64,000 nt of DNA, taken from Cyanophora paradoxa. Its lineage: Eukaryota > Glaucocystophyceae > Cyanophorales > Cyanophoraceae. The number at the start of each line of letters is the position of its first letter. The stretch's first letter is position 1. The notes under the pieces are model-generated. The model saw only the letters and a program-made list of their open reading frames with translations. It was not told the DNA's origin and ran no database searches. This document shows positions 54,182 to 64,000 of the stretch, one piece after another. A program made the position numbers and the translations under genes. The stretch is from positions 310,001 through 374,000 of the forward strand of contig QPMI01000054.1 of assembly GCA_004431415.1 (NCBI GenBank). Direction: 5' to 3'.

Positions 54182-55034
54182 CGTTCCGTCTTCCCTTTAA
54201 CCGGCTCCTCGGGTACAGGACCTTTTCGGGAACCGGACGGAAGAGTGCAGCGACTTCTGGCAGGTTAGGCCGCTCTGTACCCTCGCTTAGCTTGCGGTTC
54301 CTTCGGCTGGATCTTGCGTTCTGTAAGCGACACGCAACTCTCGCAGGCGTGCGTGGTCCGATTCGTTCGGGGCCCAGCTGCAGCTGATTCGGATGCCTTC
54401 TGGGCGGCGTCGAGGGGGTACCCGCTTCCCCCTGACCTGTAGCCATCAGCATGTACACACCATGGCATCGCCACTATAGCTAGTAGTAGCCTAGGCTAGT
54501 ACTGGACCAGCTTTGATTCAACTGGATCGGGATCCGGAGCTGTATAATGATAAATTTAAAAGTGAAAGCTTGATTAGCGATATCGATTAATGCTGCATTT
54601 GCGTGCAATTGCTATTGCGAGGCGTCGAGGCCCTGATCTCTTTAAATTAAAACTTAGGGCGAGCCTCGAAATTCAGGCAAGGAGCTTGAGACTGTGCACT
54701 GGTTCTCAGAGTCTAGATCTAGCCTTCTATTCCGGATCAAGCTCCCGGGGACGCATGCGCATGCACTGCAGGCTGTTTGCAAATATTAATCAAGATCAGA
54801 AATCCTCGATCTTGTGGAGCGATCGGGAACTCAGTGCCGCGGTGCTCGTACTAGTTCTAGTAGTCTCAGCGATACATGACAGGCAAAATTAAAGCGCACA
54901 GAATCTTTCCAATTAAATTTTACGTACATTCTTACTTAGGCTATTCACAGCACATGCAATAAAAGTCCTCGCGGCGGTGACGTCTACAGACATCGGCCAG
55001 GGCTGGGGGTCCACGCCCGAGAGCGGGGCGCGCT
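54182..55034. other. Intergenic spacer between convergent genes
   Basis: About 850 bp between the methyltransferase stop and the stop of the minus-strand coiled-coil gene. It contains short A/T-rich stretches and palindromes (GCATGCGCATGC near 54751). No gene is seen. Confidence 0.4.
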
Positions 55035-57590
55035 CTACGCGTCGCAGGCCTCGAAGTCGGCGAAGGCCGAGTCGGCGGCGAGCTCCGCCTCCACGAAGTC
55101 GAGGTCGTCGTCGCCGTACTGCCGCCGCCCCCGCCCCGTCGGTCGCGGCCGGCCGGCGGGCGGCGCGGGGTCCCAGGGCGCACCGCGGCGTCGAAGGTCT
55201 CGACGGTGTTGATGCTCTGGGCGGCCGAGCAGGTCACGTTCGGGTTCTTGGTGAACGACGCGACGATGTCCAGCTGCTCGATCTGCGCGGCTCGAGCGGT
55301 CAGCCGTCGCGACCCAGGCCCCGCGCTGGTGCCCCGCAAACGCTCACCTCGGCGACCTTTGCCTTGATGTCCGTCTCGGCGCCATCGACGTGGTTGGTGA
55401 TGTTGGTCGTCGCGTTGGTGATGTCGCCCTGGATGGTCTTGGCCGAGGTGTCGATGTTGGTCTTGGTGTCGCCGATGATCTTGGTGGCCGAGTTGTCGAT
55501 GTTGGTCTTGGTGTCGCCGATGATCTTGGTTGCCGAGTTGTCGATGTTGGTCTTCGTGTCGTTGATGATGTTCGTGGCCGTGTTGTCGATGTGGGTCTTG
55601 ATGTCCGTGGCCGCTGCCGCGACCCGCGTCAGGCGCGGAATTCATCTAGAGCCTTTCGTCGATTTTTCAAAAACCCATCTAGTCATTTAATTTTATCCGC
55701 GCTCGAGCTCACCATTCTTGACCGAGCTGTCGGTGTTGCTGTTGATCGTGGTGACGGCGTTGTCGACGGCGCCGGTGATCGTGGTGGTCGCGGAGGTGAT
55801 CGCCCCCGTGATCGTGGTCGTCGAGTCGCCGACGGCGCCGGTGATGGTCTTGGTCGCTGCGCGTGCGCACGTCAGATCGGTGAGGGACTAGTCACGATCA
55901 GCTGCAGTTGCAAGACAGCGCACAGTTGTCGATCTGGGTGCTCAGGTTGTCGACCTGCCGGGCAGGCGGTTAAGAAATCTGCTGTTGGCCGGTACAAATA
56001 TGCAAATCGCACCTTGGTGTTAATCTCGGACACGTCGGTCTTGATGGTGGACACGTCGCCCTTGATGGTGGTCACGTCGCCCTGGATGTTGTTCACGTCG
56101 GTCTTGATGGTAGACACGTCGGTCTTGATGGTGGACACGTCGCCCTTGATGTCGGTCACGTCGGTCTTAATGGTGGACACGTCGGTCTTGATGGTGGACA
56201 CGTCGCCCTTGATGTCGGTCACGTCGGTCTTGATGGTGGTCACATCGCCCTTGATGTCGGTCACGTCGCTGGCGAGCGAGTCGAGCTTGCTAAGGATCTC
56301 CGACAGGTCGACCTGCACTTGGCGTGAGTGCGATCGCGAAGCTAGAGGCCTCGCGCGCGCTCTTTCGCTGTACCTCGGGGCAGTTGCAGTCGAAGTCGAG
56401 CCCGTCGATCTTGGCGTCCAGCGAGCTGACAGCGTTCGCGGTCGCCAGGCTGCTGACATCGGTCTGCGGCACGCGCCTTAAGATTCGTATGCAGATCTAG
56501 ATGGCCATGGCCTGCAGCTGGGGGCTGCTTGTAGAGGGCGGGCGCGGGCGCACGGCGGGGCACGCGGGGATGGGCGGGAGCTCCTGGCACTTCGGGATCT
56601 CGCAGGGGCAGATGGCCTTGACCTCGTCCTCCGCCGCCGCATCCAGAGCCTCTTCCTGGGTCCTGTGCCCGCCGCAGTTCACCCACCTGCGCGCCGCCCC
56701 CGAGGAACGCGTACGGTCAGAATAGAGGCCGCGTGCACACAGACGCAGCTTTCGGAGCTTGAGATTGGGAGGGGGCTCGAGGGGCGCACTCGTTGATGTG
56801 AAGCTTGCCGTCGGCGTTGCCGTTCGCGTACTTGCCGTCAGCGCGCGCGATGGTCGCTGCGAATTCGAAGGCGAAGAGTGTCACACAGTGTGAAAGATCT
56901 AGAAGCCCAAGGCGTAGGTGACGCGTGCTAGAAAGCATCGGGCCCAGCAATGCCTCGAGCTTGCGGCCATCGGGTGCCAGCTGAATTTAGAGAGCGCGCG
57001 CTGCAGCTGGACGCGTGGGCATCGAACTCACGCACCATCGTACAGGCCGACCAGCTTGCTGATGTAACTCGTATCCATGCTCATGCTCGTGAAGAACGTC
57101 TCCAGCTCGGCCTGGGACGCGAAGTTGTCGCGGTCCGTGTCGATCGCCCGGAAGTCGCTCGGGTGGCCCTGCAGCGGCCGTTGATCATGAGCACACGCGT
57201 ACGCGTACGTCTCGCGTGCGGGGGGGCCCGGGCGCCCCGGTCCGTGGCCGGCCTGAAATTCCGTACCTGGAAGTCGAAGGTTTTATCCAGCGACTGGGCG
57301 ATGACGATCGCCGCCTGATTCCTGTGCCACGAACAGGGTCGGTCTTCAGGATGATCAGGGGCCGGCCCGCGGCCGGGGCTGAGCGCACGCGTCGTTGCCC
57401 TCATTGGCCGAGTACTCGGCAAGGCGCTTAGCGTTCTGGCACTTGAGCTGCGGCGCGGAGTCAGAGAATGTGTATGTAACGGCCGCGGCCGCGACGAGAG
57501 ATGCCGACGTGGCGGCGTCGGGGCTCGCCCGCACGAGCGCGGAGCGCTCGAAGGCGCCGCTAACCAGGCCACGCGGCTGCTCACCGACAT
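55035..57590 (-). CDS. EF-hand plus long heptad coiled-coil protein
   Basis: The start MS (57590) is spliced over a GTGAGC...CCGCAG intron to LKCQNAKRLAEYSANEGNDA, then NQAAIVIAQSLDKTFDFQ. EF-hand 1 is AIDTDRDNFASQAELETFF (Asp at loop positions 1, 3 and 5, Glu at 12). EF-hand 2 is NGNADGKLHINE. A Cys-rich stretch (WVNCGGH, ICPCEIPKCQELPP) and DVSSLATANAVSSLDAKIDG follow. A near-perfect heptad array DVSTIKT/DVTDIKG spans 56290-56025. Later blocks are TKTITGAVGDSTTTITGAI (55858-55733) and TKTNIDNSATKIIGD repeats (55612-55365). The end reads INTVETFDAA, DDLDFVEAELAADSAFADFE and ACDA (stop 55035-55037). A long, probably parallel multimeric rod with calcium-binding EF-hands is inferred. No signal peptide or membrane span is evident in this model. 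Confidence 0.75.
55365..56290 (-). repeat. Coding heptad and 15-residue tandem repeats
   Basis: Two arrays within the coiled-coil gene. At 56025-56290, about twelve 21-nt units encode DV(S/T)(T/D)IK(T/G), with Val and Ile at fixed heptad positions. At 55395-55612, 45-nt units encode TKTNIDNSATKIIGD. Codon choice is nearly identical between units, indicating expansion by duplication. Confidence 0.85.
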
Positions 57591-57597
57591 GGTTCAC

Positions 57598-59091
57598 GGT
57601 TACGAACGAGCGGAGACTTGAGAGTGTGCCTTGAATTCGAAGCTGCTGAGCAGTGAACGTGGATCCCGGAATGCAGTGGAAGTCTGGGAGCTCGCGGCCC
57701 GAGTCGCGGGTCCCGGGCGACCCAGCCCTAACTCAGCCTACCAGCTCGTTGGAGGGGGGTACCATTTACGAAAACACTCGCGGCTCGCAGGCTCGAGCTC
57801 CTAGCTCCAGCTTGCACCCCAAATTAATAATAAATTTAGTTTTGCATGCGATCGCGAGCTAGGCTTGCATATATATGCATGCATGCGCGTATACGTATAT
57901 GCATGCATGCATGGTATGAAATTGGAGTAAAATTTACATACACATTATAGATTACATTTTGATTAATTCTGAGAAGTGACGTCAACGATGCTCTTAGCCG
58001 CCGTTTTAATTTTTTGGAGCTCGTTCGCGAACTCTCGAGAGTCGAACACGGTACTAGCACCTTTGCAATTAATCATTGTACCGGTACCCGGCTGGCCGCG
58101 CCGGCGTACGTTGACGTCGACACCACCCAGACTCGGGTTCGAATTCCGGGATTGTCTTTTACTTGCTCTCTCTCTCGCGCGCGATCGCGATCGACGCGGG
58201 CGCGCGCCGCGCCGCGCGCGCGCTCGCGCGCGCGGCGTCGCGCATGCGCAGGCGGCGCAGCAGAGTCGACGTCGCGCTATCATAGTATACGTATAGCTAG
58301 CTGCCGCAGTGCTGCCCGCCGCTGCCAGTGCGCATGCATGCATATGCATATGCATATGCTGGGCCGCCGCGCCGGCCCGGCGCCGGCGGCGCCGGCGGCC
58401 GCGGCCGCGGGCCGCTGCCAGGCTGCAGCTGCATATGCATGCCGGCGCCAGGCTGCACCGGCGCCGCCGCGGCCGCGGCCCGAACATTATAAATTAATAT
58501 TAACTCGGAACGTTTAACCTGCACATGCAAGCGTATACGTATACGGTACGACGACGTCGACGACAGGCTTGTGCACATGTACATGCATGCATGCGTGAAC
58601 TGCGTACTATAGCTACGTGTACGGTATGCGCGCAATTGCAAGATTCGAATTCATGTTCCCAGCTTATTATAACCGTGCCAACGTATTTAACGCCAGAGCG
58701 GTCATGGCCATGATTGGATGTCCAATTGCAATTAATTATAACTCGAGCTCCCTCCCGGCTTGGCCGGCGCCGGCCGGCCGCGCGAGCGGCGGGCGCATCT
58801 CAGCTGCAGATTATCCGCCCGGAATGTGGGCCGGGATGCACCTAGAATTCTAGAAATCACGTAGTGTTCGAATTTTTTGTTGCAACTGATCATGAGGAAA
58901 AAGCCGATTACATGCCCTCTTAAAAAGAAAACGCGCTACCGTGGCAACGAATGCATACATGCATGACGCGAGTTGCCCTACCGAAACTCAGCGTACGAAA
59001 AAAAGGCTCATGTCGAGCGAGAGAAGAGTTCCGTGCGGATGACTTCAGTGTAGGCCAGCGAGAGACTTCCAACGCCGTCCGAGAGCGGGTG
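57598..59091. other. Palindrome-rich intergenic DNA
   Basis: Contains runs such as TATATATGCATGCATGCGCG (57869 onward), GTATACGTATATGCATGCATGCATGG, CATGCATATGCATATGCATATG (58331 onward), and GGCGCCGGCGGCGCCGGCGG/GCGGCCGCGGCC (58380-58410). No gene is recognised. Strong secondary structure is likely. Confidence 0.5.
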
Positions 59092-62000
59092 TCAGAAGAG
59101 GGGTAGGTTCCAGGGTTCGGGGTACGGGGGCACGGGTTGCGCGGCGGCTGGGGGCGGCCTCGCATTGGGGCACGCGAGCGGGGGCCTGTTCTCCTTGTCC
59201 ATCGCGAGCGGGGGGGCGCCCTTGGGGAAGGAGGCGGCGGGGACCGTCACGGGTCGACCTGCGGTCGGGCTCACGTGAGGGGCGGCGAGCACGGCCGCGC
59301 TCAAGGGGCGCTGCCGTACCGCTCGGCTGGATCGGCCGCGTGAAGGGGTTGGCGGAGGGGAGAGGGATGGGGAGCGGCGCGCCCAGGGGGCCCGGCCCGC
59401 GCGGGACAGGGCCTGGGGGGCGCCCGGTCGGGGCGAGGCTGCCGAGGCGCGCCGGGGCGCGCCGGGGCCCGGGACGCCTTTGGAGGGGCCGGGGCGGGGC
59501 GGGACGGGGAAAGGGAACGGTCGGGGGCTGGGCGGGCGGAGCGACGAGAGCGGCGCGAGTCCGTCGGCGCGCGCCTGCGGAGGGCCGGTGAGGGGCGAGG
59601 GCAGGGCGGCGGGGCGGGCGAGCTCGCCTTGTCGAGGGTGGCGAGGCGGGCGGCGCCCTGCTGCCGCACTAGCTCCCACTGCGGCGCGCGCCCCGGGGTG
59701 AGAGGCCCGGCGCCGGCCGGAGGGCGGCCCGCGGCCCTCCCCCGCACCTGGAGCCTGGAGGAGTCCAGGAGGGACTGGGCGAGGGCGCCGAGGGACCGCA
59801 GGCCGGCGCCCCGCGCGCCCCGCGCCGCCCGGCGCGCCACCCGCAGCTCCCGCTGCGCCGGCGTTGGCCGCCCCTCGGCGGGCGGTGGCGGGGGCGCGGG
59901 CAGGGCGGACCTCGCGGAGGGCGGCGTCGGATTGGGCCGCCGCGAGCGCCCGCCGGGCGCGCTCGGCCTCCTCTCGCCAGCGCCCAGCGCGCTCCTCGCC
60001 CTCGCTCCCCCCTCGTCCTCCTCTTCCTCCGAGTCCGAGAGGGGCGCTGGACCCTGCGGTTGCGGCGCCTCAGCGCTCGGCCCGGCTCCCGAACGGGGCG
60101 GGACGCCGCGGACCCGCCCAAAGGAGTACAGAACGAGCTGCGCCTCGGCCTCGCGCGCCGCCGTCGCGGCCGCCTCCGCCGAGGCGGCGGAGGCGGCGGC
60201 GCGCTCCTCGGCCTCCTCGCGGGCGGCGCCGGCCTCCTCTGCGCGGCGGCCCGCGAGCTCGGCGGCCAGCATGGCGGCGGCGAGGCGCTCGGCGAGCTCG
60301 TCGGCCCGCGCCTCGGCCGCCGCCGCGCGCGCCCGCTCCGCCTCGAGCGCGCGCTCCAGCGCCGCCCGCTCCGCCCGCTCCGCCGCCGCCGCGCGCAGGG
60401 CCGTCTCGAGGTCGGCCGAGAGCGCCGCCGCCTCGGCGGCGGCCTCGCGGCGGGCGAGGCGCAGCTCGGCGGAGAGGCGCCCCGCCGAGCCGAACTCGAG
60501 CGCGGCGCCGAAGCCCGAGGCCGGGGCGACTTGGCGTCCACCGAGGGCGTCGCCGCCGGCGGCGACTCGTCCACCGGCGTCTCGTGCGCCCCGGCCGCCG
60601 CCCCGCCGCCCCGCCGCCGGCGTCGCCTCGGCGGGGGCGTCCCTGCGCTGGATCCGGAGGCCGAAGGCGAGTCGGCGGCGGCGGGGCCGGCGCCGGCGCC
60701 GCCCCGGGCCGGCGTCTCAGTCCCCACGAGTTGGCCGAGGCCGATGAGGGGGCCTCGGAGGGCGGCGGGGAGAGGCCGGCGGCCGGCGGCGGGCTCTGCG
60801 CGGGACCGGCGCCCGCGCCGCCCTCGTCCTCGCTCCCGCTCCCGCTCTCGCCGCCGTCCTCGGCCGCATCCTCGTCACTCCCCGCCGGCCGCAGCCGCCC
60901 GCCCGCCGCTTCCGCCCGCCGCCGCCGGCGTCTCCGCGGGGGCGGCCCCACGCCGCTGCTTCAGGGCCGACCCGGGCACGGGCCCCGCGGCCGAGGAGGG
61001 GTACGCCCGCTTCTTGGCCACGCGGGGCGCCGCCGGCCGCTCGACCAGGACGGTGAAGGGGAAGGAGCGCCCGTCGTGCTCCAGCGCCTGGCGGTACCCC
61101 CCGCGCGCCCCGTCAGCACGCGACGAAGGCGAGGCCGGCCGGGTGGGCGGGCGGGGGAACGCTCGCCTGCCCGATGGCGGCCTCCAGGCCCTCGAGGTAG
61201 CGGTCGCCCAGGGGAGCGTTCCCCGCGCTCCGCTGCCCCCGCGCCTCGGCCAGCAGCGCCCGCGCCGCCTCCTCAAAGCCCTCGACCACAAACTGGCGCC
61301 GCGCGGCCGGCGGCCACGGGAGCCAGCTCGTCTGCCCCGTCCCGTACCTGGCGCACCGATCCGTGCGCGTTATGATGGAGCAACGGGATGAAAACGAGAG
61401 GGTGCGGCACCACTGGACGAGGATGGCGTCTCGCGACTTGGGCCGGAGGCGCGCGTGCTCGCCGCACAGGTCCAGCGCATCCGGGTCCCGCACCACGGCG
61501 GGGAAGACGGGGTGCCGCGGGCCCCACTCCGCCAGCACCTGCCCCCCGCCCGCCCCCTCAGCGCCGGCAGGGGCCGAGCTCAGGGCCGGGGCGCGCCTTG
61601 GTGCCGTGGGGCGGCTTCGGGGGCCCCTCCTCGCCCCCCGAGGACTCGGCGTCGGACTCGGCGGCGGCCGGCGAGCGGGTGGCGAGGAGGGCGGCGAGGC
61701 GGGCGAGTGTCTTGGCCTCAGCGAAGTTCTCGCCCAGGTCCAGCCGCTCGGGGAGCGCCCCGGCGCGCTCGCCGCCCTTCTTCGCCAGCGCCGCGAACGC
61801 CTCCACGAGCGCCTGCGCCCCGTCGTCTGCGCCCCCCCGCCCGGATCAAATTTGGATTCGATCGCCCGGATCGAGCGCGCGCGCCGGTCACGCGGTTGTC
61901 GTAGAGGTCGAGGGAGCGGAGGCCGCCGGCGGCGGAGCGGAAGGCCTTCGCGAAGACCTCCGCGTCGTCGTCGTCGAAGTCCAGGCGGCGGAAGACGAGC

Positions 62001-63398
62001 GACAGCGGCGCGTCCCCCGGGCGCCCCCGGATGCACTCCGCCACAGCCTCCGCCTGCGCGCTGCGCTCCGGCGGCTCAGAGAGGCCCGGGGCGCGGCGGG
62101 AGGCGCGGCCGGGCGGGGGGGCGGGCGGGCGCGCCTGGCGTTCTTCAGGGACCCGGAGAGGTCGAGTGACTGGAGACGGGTCTTGGCGGCGGCCTGGAGG
62201 AGGGCGCGGGCGACGGGCTCCTCGTCCCCGCCGAGCGTGCAGTCGACGAGGGCGAGGGAGCGCAGCGCGCAGCCGTCCGCCGTGAGGCGCGAGACGAGGC
62301 CGCGCTCGCCCAGCACCGCCGCCTGCCGCACCGCGATGTGGCTCACCGTGAACGAGCTCAGAGTCATGCTCGTGCCCGCGATCGCCAGCAGCGCCTGCGC
62401 TGGCGTCGGGCGCTGTGCGGCGCGGCCGGCGCGCGGGCGGGGCGCACGCTGAGGTCGTCGCGGGGCCCGAGGGGCTTGAGGAAGGGCCCCGTGAATTTGA
62501 TCTTCGCGAGGGCCGGGTGCGTGGAGCAGGCGGCGACGAAGGAGGAGATGACGGGCGAGTCCTTCAGCGTGAACGCGGGGCTCGAGCCCTCCGTGAGGGA
62601 CAGCGAGCGTAGCCGCGCCGAAGCCGCCACGAACACGCTCAGCACGTCCATCGCCGCCTCGCCCAGCTCGCAGAAGCTGCGCGCAGCGACGGCGGGGCGT
62701 CAGCTGCAGAGCGCTGCAGCGGCGTATGCGGCGCCGGCGCGGCGCATGCGGACCCGGCGAGCGTGAACTCCTTCAGGCGCGGCAGCTGCAGCGCGCAGAT
62801 CTTGCTCACAATCGCATTCCTGTACGTGTTCTTCTTTCGCTCTGCGCGGGCGCCGTCAGCTCCGGGCGCGTCGGACGGAGACGGACGAGTTGACCGTCGC
62901 CGCGCCAGGAGAGGCGGATGGAAAGAGTGCGCAGGCAATCCGCATAGCGTCCGACCCATTCTGCTATGCGATTGATCTGCGCAAGAGTCGTGTGAGTGCT
63001 CCGAGTCCCGTTGGCGAAGTGGGGTGGGACGGCAGTGTACATTGTGCAGATCATTCCCAACGACGAGGTTCAGCTTGACGTGTTTGAGCGACCGCTGCTT
63101 GTCGGCCAAGGCGTCCAGCAGAGCGATCAGTTCACCGGACAAGGGCACCTGCGGGTCGCCGTCAGGGCGCAGCGGAGAATTCGCCACGCCGTTCAGGATG
63201 CATGTAATCATCAATAGCTTCACGCACCGCGCACTGGAGCTCGAAGCGAAGAAGTGCCGCGTTGGAAGGAATGCGCTCCCGGAGCGCCAGCAGGTCCTCA
63301 CTCTTGCCGGCGAAGAGCTCGCTGATCTTGCCGGAGGGGAGCGGCGGATTGCACACGCACAGCGCCTCCTCGCCAGCCGTCGCCAGGAAAGCGCTCAT
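59092..63398 (-). CDS. Large leucine-rich-repeat and coiled-coil protein with C-terminal KEN box
   Basis: Likely start at 63398 (MSAFLATAGEEALCVCNPPL, then LFAGKSEDLLALRERIPSN). LRR-type exons follow: LKHVKLNLVVGND, WVGRYADCLRTLSIRLSW, LQLPRLKEFTLAGS, ARLRSLSLTEGSSPAFTLKD, LVSRLTADGCALRSLALVDC, TRLQSLDLSGSL, LSLVFRRLDFDDDDAEVFAK and GGLRSLDLYDNRVTG, the ribonuclease-inhibitor style of LRR. A middle part reads RRQFVVEGFEEAARALLAEA and GDRYLEGLEAAIGQ, then a GC-AG intron (61166-61088) to ALEHDGRSFPFTVLVERP. A long Ala/Glu/Arg coiled coil (ALRAAAAERAERAALERALE and neighbours) lies at about 60480-60120. The last exon holds APPLAMDKENRPP, a KEN box (59196-59188), and ends EPWNLPLF (stop 59092-59094). 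Treating LRR and coiled coil as one gene is an inference; two genes are possible. Some joins in the first 400 bp are unresolved. Confidence 0.6.
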
Positions 63399-63556
63399 TT
63401 CAAACGGGGGGCCCGTCGGAGAAATGCTATATCGTCCTTGCTAGAGGCCGCGCAGCCGCCGTCCTTGCTACAGGCCGCGCAGGCGCCGGGGGTTCATTCC
63501 AAGGTTTTAAAGTGGGGTACAATTACAGGTGGTAGCGTAGTGTACCCAGCAAAAGA
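63399..63556. promoter_or_regulatory. Very short divergent upstream region with a 29-bp tandem duplication
   Basis: Only 158 bp separate the start codons of the LRR gene (minus) and the secreted-protein gene (plus). Within it CCTTGCTA(G/C)AGGCCGCGCAG occurs twice in tandem (63436-63455 and 63463-63482). A duplicated element in so short a shared promoter could be regulatory, or could be an intron end if a gene extends into it. Confidence 0.45.
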
Positions 63557-64000
63557 ATGCGGTGGCTTGCGCTTCTGGCCATCCTGGCGCTCGCAGCGGC
63601 TGCAGATGATGCGGAAGACACGTGTGCATTCATGGCCGACGCGCCGTACTCTGGCCCGCCGCTTCTGGTTCGCCTCTCCCCGCCCGGGCCTCGTACGTGG
63701 CATGTCTAGGGCGGCACTTTGTCGTTCTAGCGCGGTGCGGTCGGCGTGGTCGACGCGGTCGGCCGCGTGACCGCATTATGGCTTGACGCGGCCGCTCGCG
63801 GCGCAGCCCGACCCTCCCATATCAGACTGCGCGGCGTTCAGCGACACGGCTCAGCGCACTTGCTGCAACCTTAACCAGGCGAGCAGCGATTTCATACGCC
63901 TGCTGCAACCTCGACCACGAACGCGCACCGCCTGACCGGGGGGCGCGCGGGCGCCATACGTATACGCAGACGGAGGCGATAATTGAAAACTTTTCAGACA
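63557..64000 (+). CDS. Secreted Cys-rich protein, 5' exons only (truncated by window end)
   Basis: ATG at 63557 opens MRWLALLAILALAAAADD, a strong signal peptide, then AEDTCAFMADAPYSGPPLLV. A later exon after the acceptor CGGCGCAG (about 63805) reads PDPPISDCAAFSDTAQRTCC and NLNQASSDFIRLLQ. The CC pair followed by L-x-Q-x7-L and the small signal peptide recall the N-terminal Cys-rich domain of NPC1 or folate-receptor-like proteins, but too little is visible to claim this. The intron donor is probably GTACGTGG at 63693; unspliced, the frame stops at 63709 after 50 residues. Confidence 0.55.

Noticed and set aside
57355-57597. GTG-initiated minus-strand peptide with Ala-rich stretch as a signal peptide of the coiled-coil protein
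   Set aside because: An ATG at 57590 in another frame splices in phase 0 through a canonical GTGAGC intron with a CTGAC branch motif to the LKCQNAKRL exon, so the Ala-rich text is intronic.
58320-58460. A CRISPR-like or satellite array in the CATGCATATG / GGCGCCGGCG region
   Set aside because: Units are only 6-10 nt, contiguous and palindromic, with no spacers of uniform length.

Overview
This window is nuclear DNA from a eukaryote. The genes are cut by many short introns (mostly 50-110 nt) with GY...AG borders, a visible CTGAC/CTGAT branch-site motif and C-rich sense strands. Two regimes alternate: very GC-rich gene bodies, and lower-GC intergenic DNA full of 6-10 nt palindromes. GC content, small introns, frequent GC-AG introns and gene content (phytochelatin synthase, P4-ATPase, SPKK-rich chromatin-type protein, PPC-like repeat proteins) fit a unicellular secondary alga or related protist such as a haptophyte, pelagophyte or dinoflagellate relative. 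The lineage is inferred from style, not proven. There are no bacterial operons, rRNA genes or CRISPR arrays. Exon-intron models were assembled by hand from splice signals and reading phase; several close perfectly in frame, others are approximate and say so.

Layout. 0-13 kb: the 3' end of a TPR-like gene (+), a long secreted repeat protein (-), a DCAF7/WDR68/TTG1 WD40 protein (-), a small two-span membrane protein (+) and a TauD/TfdA-type Fe(II)/2-oxoglutarate dioxygenase (+). 13-24.8 kb: palindrome-rich, gene-poor DNA holding a long-intron PPC-like/coiled-coil gene (+), a small unknown gene (-), and a 741-bp non-autonomous DNA element with perfect 42-bp inverted ends. 24.8-33 kb: a phytochelatin synthase with a signal peptide and a C-terminal membrane segment (-), a second PPC-like gene (+), and an unknown low-complexity protein (-). 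33-42 kb: a CUB/EGF/transmembrane/RING-H2 protein (+), a small membrane protein (+), and a nuclear-type protein with SPKK-like repeats and a duplicated module (-). 42-50 kb: a complete P4-ATPase lipid flippase (+). 50-54 kb: a His-tract nuclear-type protein (+), a tRNA-derived SINE with intact target-site duplication, and a METTL21-type methyltransferase (+). 55-64 kb: an EF-hand/heptad coiled-coil protein (-), a large LRR/coiled-coil protein with a KEN box (-), and the first exons of a secreted Cys-rich protein (+) running off the end.

How the genes relate. No single pathway links them. Many are divergently arranged over short shared upstream regions (9.1-9.4, 26.8-27.5, 41.9-42.2 and 63.4-63.6 kb). 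Themes are membrane and surface biology (flippase, CUB-EGF-RING, secreted repeat protein), metal stress (phytochelatin synthase) and nuclear proteins. Most notable are the predicted secretory, membrane-anchored phytochelatin synthase with its catalytic cysteine in a 10-nt micro-exon, the widespread GC-AG introns, the RING ligase receptor architecture, and the two mobile elements.
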